Positions 57,896-60,000 of a stretch of DNA of 60,000 bases are shown one piece after another. Both the position numbers and the translations under genes were made by a program. The notes under the pieces are model-generated. The model saw only the letters and a list, made by a program, of their open reading frames with translations, did no database searches and was not told the DNA's origin. The first letter of the stretch is position 1, and the number at the start of each line of letters is the position of its first letter. Source of the stretch: Diphasiastrum complanatum (lineage: Eukaryota > Streptophyta > Lycopodiopsida > Lycopodiales > Lycopodiaceae); the NCBI GenBank assembly GCA_029204225.1, contig CM055097.1, forward strand, positions 12,634,721 through 12,694,720, written 5' to 3'.

Positions 57896-58246
57896 CACTA
57901 GTTTTGATCAAAACACATAGCTAGAATCAATCTTTTTGCAAAAAAAAGTTTGTGTATGTAGAGGAAGACTTCCTCTAACCATCCCACAAATCTTTTTTTA
58001 GAACTTTAAAAAACCCAAAGCCAAACTCAAAGCCTACTTTAAAACTTCTCTAACATGATTAAAAATCAGCCCCTAAACAATTCTATAAGCATCACTACTC
58101 TCTTCCAAAGAGAACTAGATTCATTGAGTACTTCAACTACAAGCTTTTTACAACTAGAAAATCCAATAACCTTCTCCAAAAAAAAAATTTAGGTGGTGAT
58201 CTTAATAGAACTTGAAGAAGGTTAGAAATGTTACCATCCTTTGTCT
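57896..58246. other. Leader DNA without recognised features
   Basis: AT-rich, no coding similarity; lies between the duplicated leader segment and the primer site. Confidence 0.4.
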
Positions 58247-58258
58247 AGCTCTGATACC
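58247..58258 (-). promoter_or_regulatory. Primer binding site of the gag-like element
   Basis: Minus strand GGTATCAGAGCT, complementary to initiator-Met tRNA apart from the last base. It shows that the minus-strand protein at 54-57 kb belongs to an LTR element. Confidence 0.75.
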
Positions 58259-58630
58259 TCTTTTACAAGTAGAGGTGAGGAAGTCCTCCAAATCCAAGGT
58301 AGAGCCTCCAAATGTTCTCCAAGCAACCTGCAAGCTCCAAGATGCTCCCCAACTCCAAGATAAGATGCCTCCACCTGCAAGTGAGGAACTGCAAGCCTCC
58401 AAGGATCTCTCCTCCACCTGTGTCCCTACTCTTTAAACACAAAGATAGATAACAAGCTGGCCGCAAGTATTCACCCAATCATAGCTAGATCCAAGCTCCA
58501 AGCAAGATCTATCTAGCACCCCTTGCCAACCATAAACAAATCACAAACAGACTATGCATACTCAAGATCCAAACCCTACTTATGTCCCATACCATAAGCA
58601 AGATCCAAATCCTAAGCATACTACACACAA
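58259..58630 (-). repeat. Probable 5' LTR of the gag-like element
   Basis: Immediately right of the primer site; CTCCAAG/GCAAGCTCC-type words are repeated in it. The outer boundary is uncertain and no second LTR was found. Confidence 0.4.
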
Positions 58631-58634
58631 GAAA

Positions 58635-58960
58635 GTACTCTACACACTAGTAGCAATACTAGAGTCTGCTCTCCTAAGACTTCGTAGCTGACAGAATCAT
58701 CATTGACCATTGTTCTGGTTTCATCAAACTTGACGTCTCTAACGGTCTTCACTTGGTTGGCCTTTGGCATGTAAATCATGTAGTATGGCGAATGATTGTC
58801 ACACCCTACGAGGTATACTTGTTCAACTTTCTCATCGAGCTTCTTTTGAAGCTTATCTAGAACGTGTGCATAAGCGACACAACAAAAGATCCAAATGTAC
58901 GTCAGATTGGGCTTTCTACCTATTGTAAAGCTAATTTTACGATGCAAGCTTTACTTCCGA
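58635..58960 (-). pseudogene. Ty1/copia integrase C-terminus fragment
   Basis: GRKPNLTYIWIFCCVAYAHV, KLQKKLDEKVEQVYLVGCDN and VKTVRDVKFDETRT follow the copia pattern of K-P-x-(hydrophobic)-x-x-(L/I)-R/W-(V/I)-F-G, KLD.K, and RDV.FDE. The expected Gly of the VFG motif is replaced (IFCC). Only about 100 codons remain. Confidence 0.8.
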
Positions 58961-59345
58961 CGCCACTAGCGCCAGCATTGTCCCCAGCGCCAGCAGCGCC
59001 ACTATTGCTCCCGGAGCCACTGTGACTAGAATCCAGTCGGCACCAAGTTCCTATGGCTGAAAGACTATGATTGGTTCTAGCTCGGATCAATGTGCAATCA
59101 GTTAAAATAGCAATGATCGAATTATATAGTGCTTTCTTATTTCGACGGCACCACGTGTGCTTAGTTCTAGAATTATCAAGTTGTCTTTCTTTACGAGCCC
59201 TTTGAGTGCTTTTAAGCAACTTTATCTTTGTACTTACTTATCAGTTGAATATACAATTTGTGGTGAGCTATTCAGTTGTCTTGTCTTGTTGCACTTGATG
59301 TTGTGCTGTGGTGATTGATCTGGCCGGGTGTTTAAACTATTTTCT
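58961..59345. other. Putative LTR region of the next plus-strand element
   Basis: The plus-strand sequence before the primer site at 59,349 should include an LTR. A minus-strand open frame at 58,920-59,219 (Ser/Gly/Ala-rich, SSHSGSGSNSGAAGAGD) is not recognised. Boundaries were not determined. Confidence 0.3.
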
Positions 59346-59348
59346 AAA

Positions 59349-59362
59349 CTTGGTATCAGAGC
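59349..59362 (+). promoter_or_regulatory. Primer binding site, initiator-Met tRNA type
   Basis: TTGGTATCAGAGCC in plus orientation marks the start of an element that continues past the window end. Confidence 0.85.
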
Positions 59363-60000
59363 CCTTGGTGGCTAGAATCACTGGACAAGAACAGAGCTGC
59401 GAATTCACGACGGTTTGTTGGCTAGGAAGCACAAGATCGAGTCTGTGGAAATTTGTGGAATAGCTCAAAACTGTAAGAAGATTCAGAGGCAGGGGATTGT
59501 CGGCTGAATCAGAGGGCAATCAAAGATTGAAGCTGGAAATTCTTCTAGAGGGTTGCTTGGTGTTTGCGATTGGTTTGAATCCAATCGAACACTGTTTGAA
59601 GAGCGATTTGGAGTAGAATATTGCTTGTTGTAGGGCGACGTCAGAGGGATAGGTAGCTGCTCAGGTAGATTCTCAAGAAGATCAGATAAAGCCCAAAAAT
59701 ATCTTCTTCTTTGACAGCTAGGGTTTCAAGAAGGGAAAAAGCATTTCTCTCTCAACACAAATCCATTTTTTGAAGCTGTGAAGAGACAGGAGTGGGTGCC
59801 CTACTGCTGTTGCGGATGTGTGGAGAGGCCGTGGGCGGCCGTGGATCAGCCAGCGAGCTGGAGTGAAGCAAACAGAACTTTCATAGCTTGTATGTAAGGG
59901 CTTGGGGCTGCCATCGCTGGAAGAGAAGGAGGAGGGAGGCGCGTGCGCAGGGAATCCAAGAATGGCTATAGTGGCTGGAGATGTCTAGTGCATGGAGGAG
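59363..60000 (+). other. Leader of an LTR element running out of the window
   Basis: GC-richer leader-like DNA with no recognised coding motif before the end of the window. Confidence 0.4.

Overview
This window looks like nuclear DNA from a land plant with a large, repeat-packed genome. The evidence is GT-AG introns many kilobases long, LTR retrotransposons primed by initiator-Met tRNA (TGGTATCAGAGC sites), a plant-type hAT transposase, and an ordinary lipin-type phosphatidate phosphatase split by retroelements. Introns of 11.8 and 7.1 kb would suit a gymnosperm or a fern, but the sequence does not settle the clade. Nothing prokaryotic, organellar or CRISPR-like is visible.

Layout. 0-1.5 kb: 3' half of a decayed, spliced hAT transposase. 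1.6-4.8 kb: GA microsatellites, two copies of an unusual palindrome-core repeat, and a fragment of an unrecognised gag-like protein. 5.0-11.0 kb: two minus-strand Ty3/gypsy remnants (a Tat/Athila-like pol and a second gag with leader repeats, primer site and LTR). 12.56-33.16 kb: the last four exons of a host PAH (lipin) gene on the plus strand. Its 11.8-kb intron holds a chimeric LTR/gypsy piece with three primer sites in a row, a 5'-truncated Ty1/copia (15.9-18.8 kb) and an internally deleted Ty1/copia with a perfect 5-bp target duplication (18.96-22.16 kb). Its 1.35-kb intron holds a foldback element with GGTACC-rich ends. Its 7.1-kb intron holds a decayed plus-strand gypsy element. 33.2-39 kb: gene-poor DNA with many short tandem duplications. 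39-44 kb: long microsatellites, hairpins and copia fragments in both orientations. 44.3-54.1 kb: a plus-strand LTR element broken by a young, nearly complete minus-strand copia (46,427-52,580; LTRs about 2.3% different, target duplication AAAAG). 54.1-58.6 kb: a minus-strand, probable LTR-element protein (about 850 codons, coiled coil) with primer site and putative LTR, homologous to the 4.4-4.8 kb fragment. 58.6-60 kb: copia integrase fragment and the start of another plus-strand LTR element.

The only clear host gene is PAH. The catalytic lipin motif and N-terminal half lie upstream of its first visible exon and were not found here. Everything else recognised is mobile DNA, mostly dead. Many inactivating stops read as C-to-T changes (CAG to TAG, CGA to TGA), as expected from decay of cytosine-methylated DNA. 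The most unusual signal is a dispersed repeat family with conserved ends whose palindromic core differs in sequence from copy to copy.
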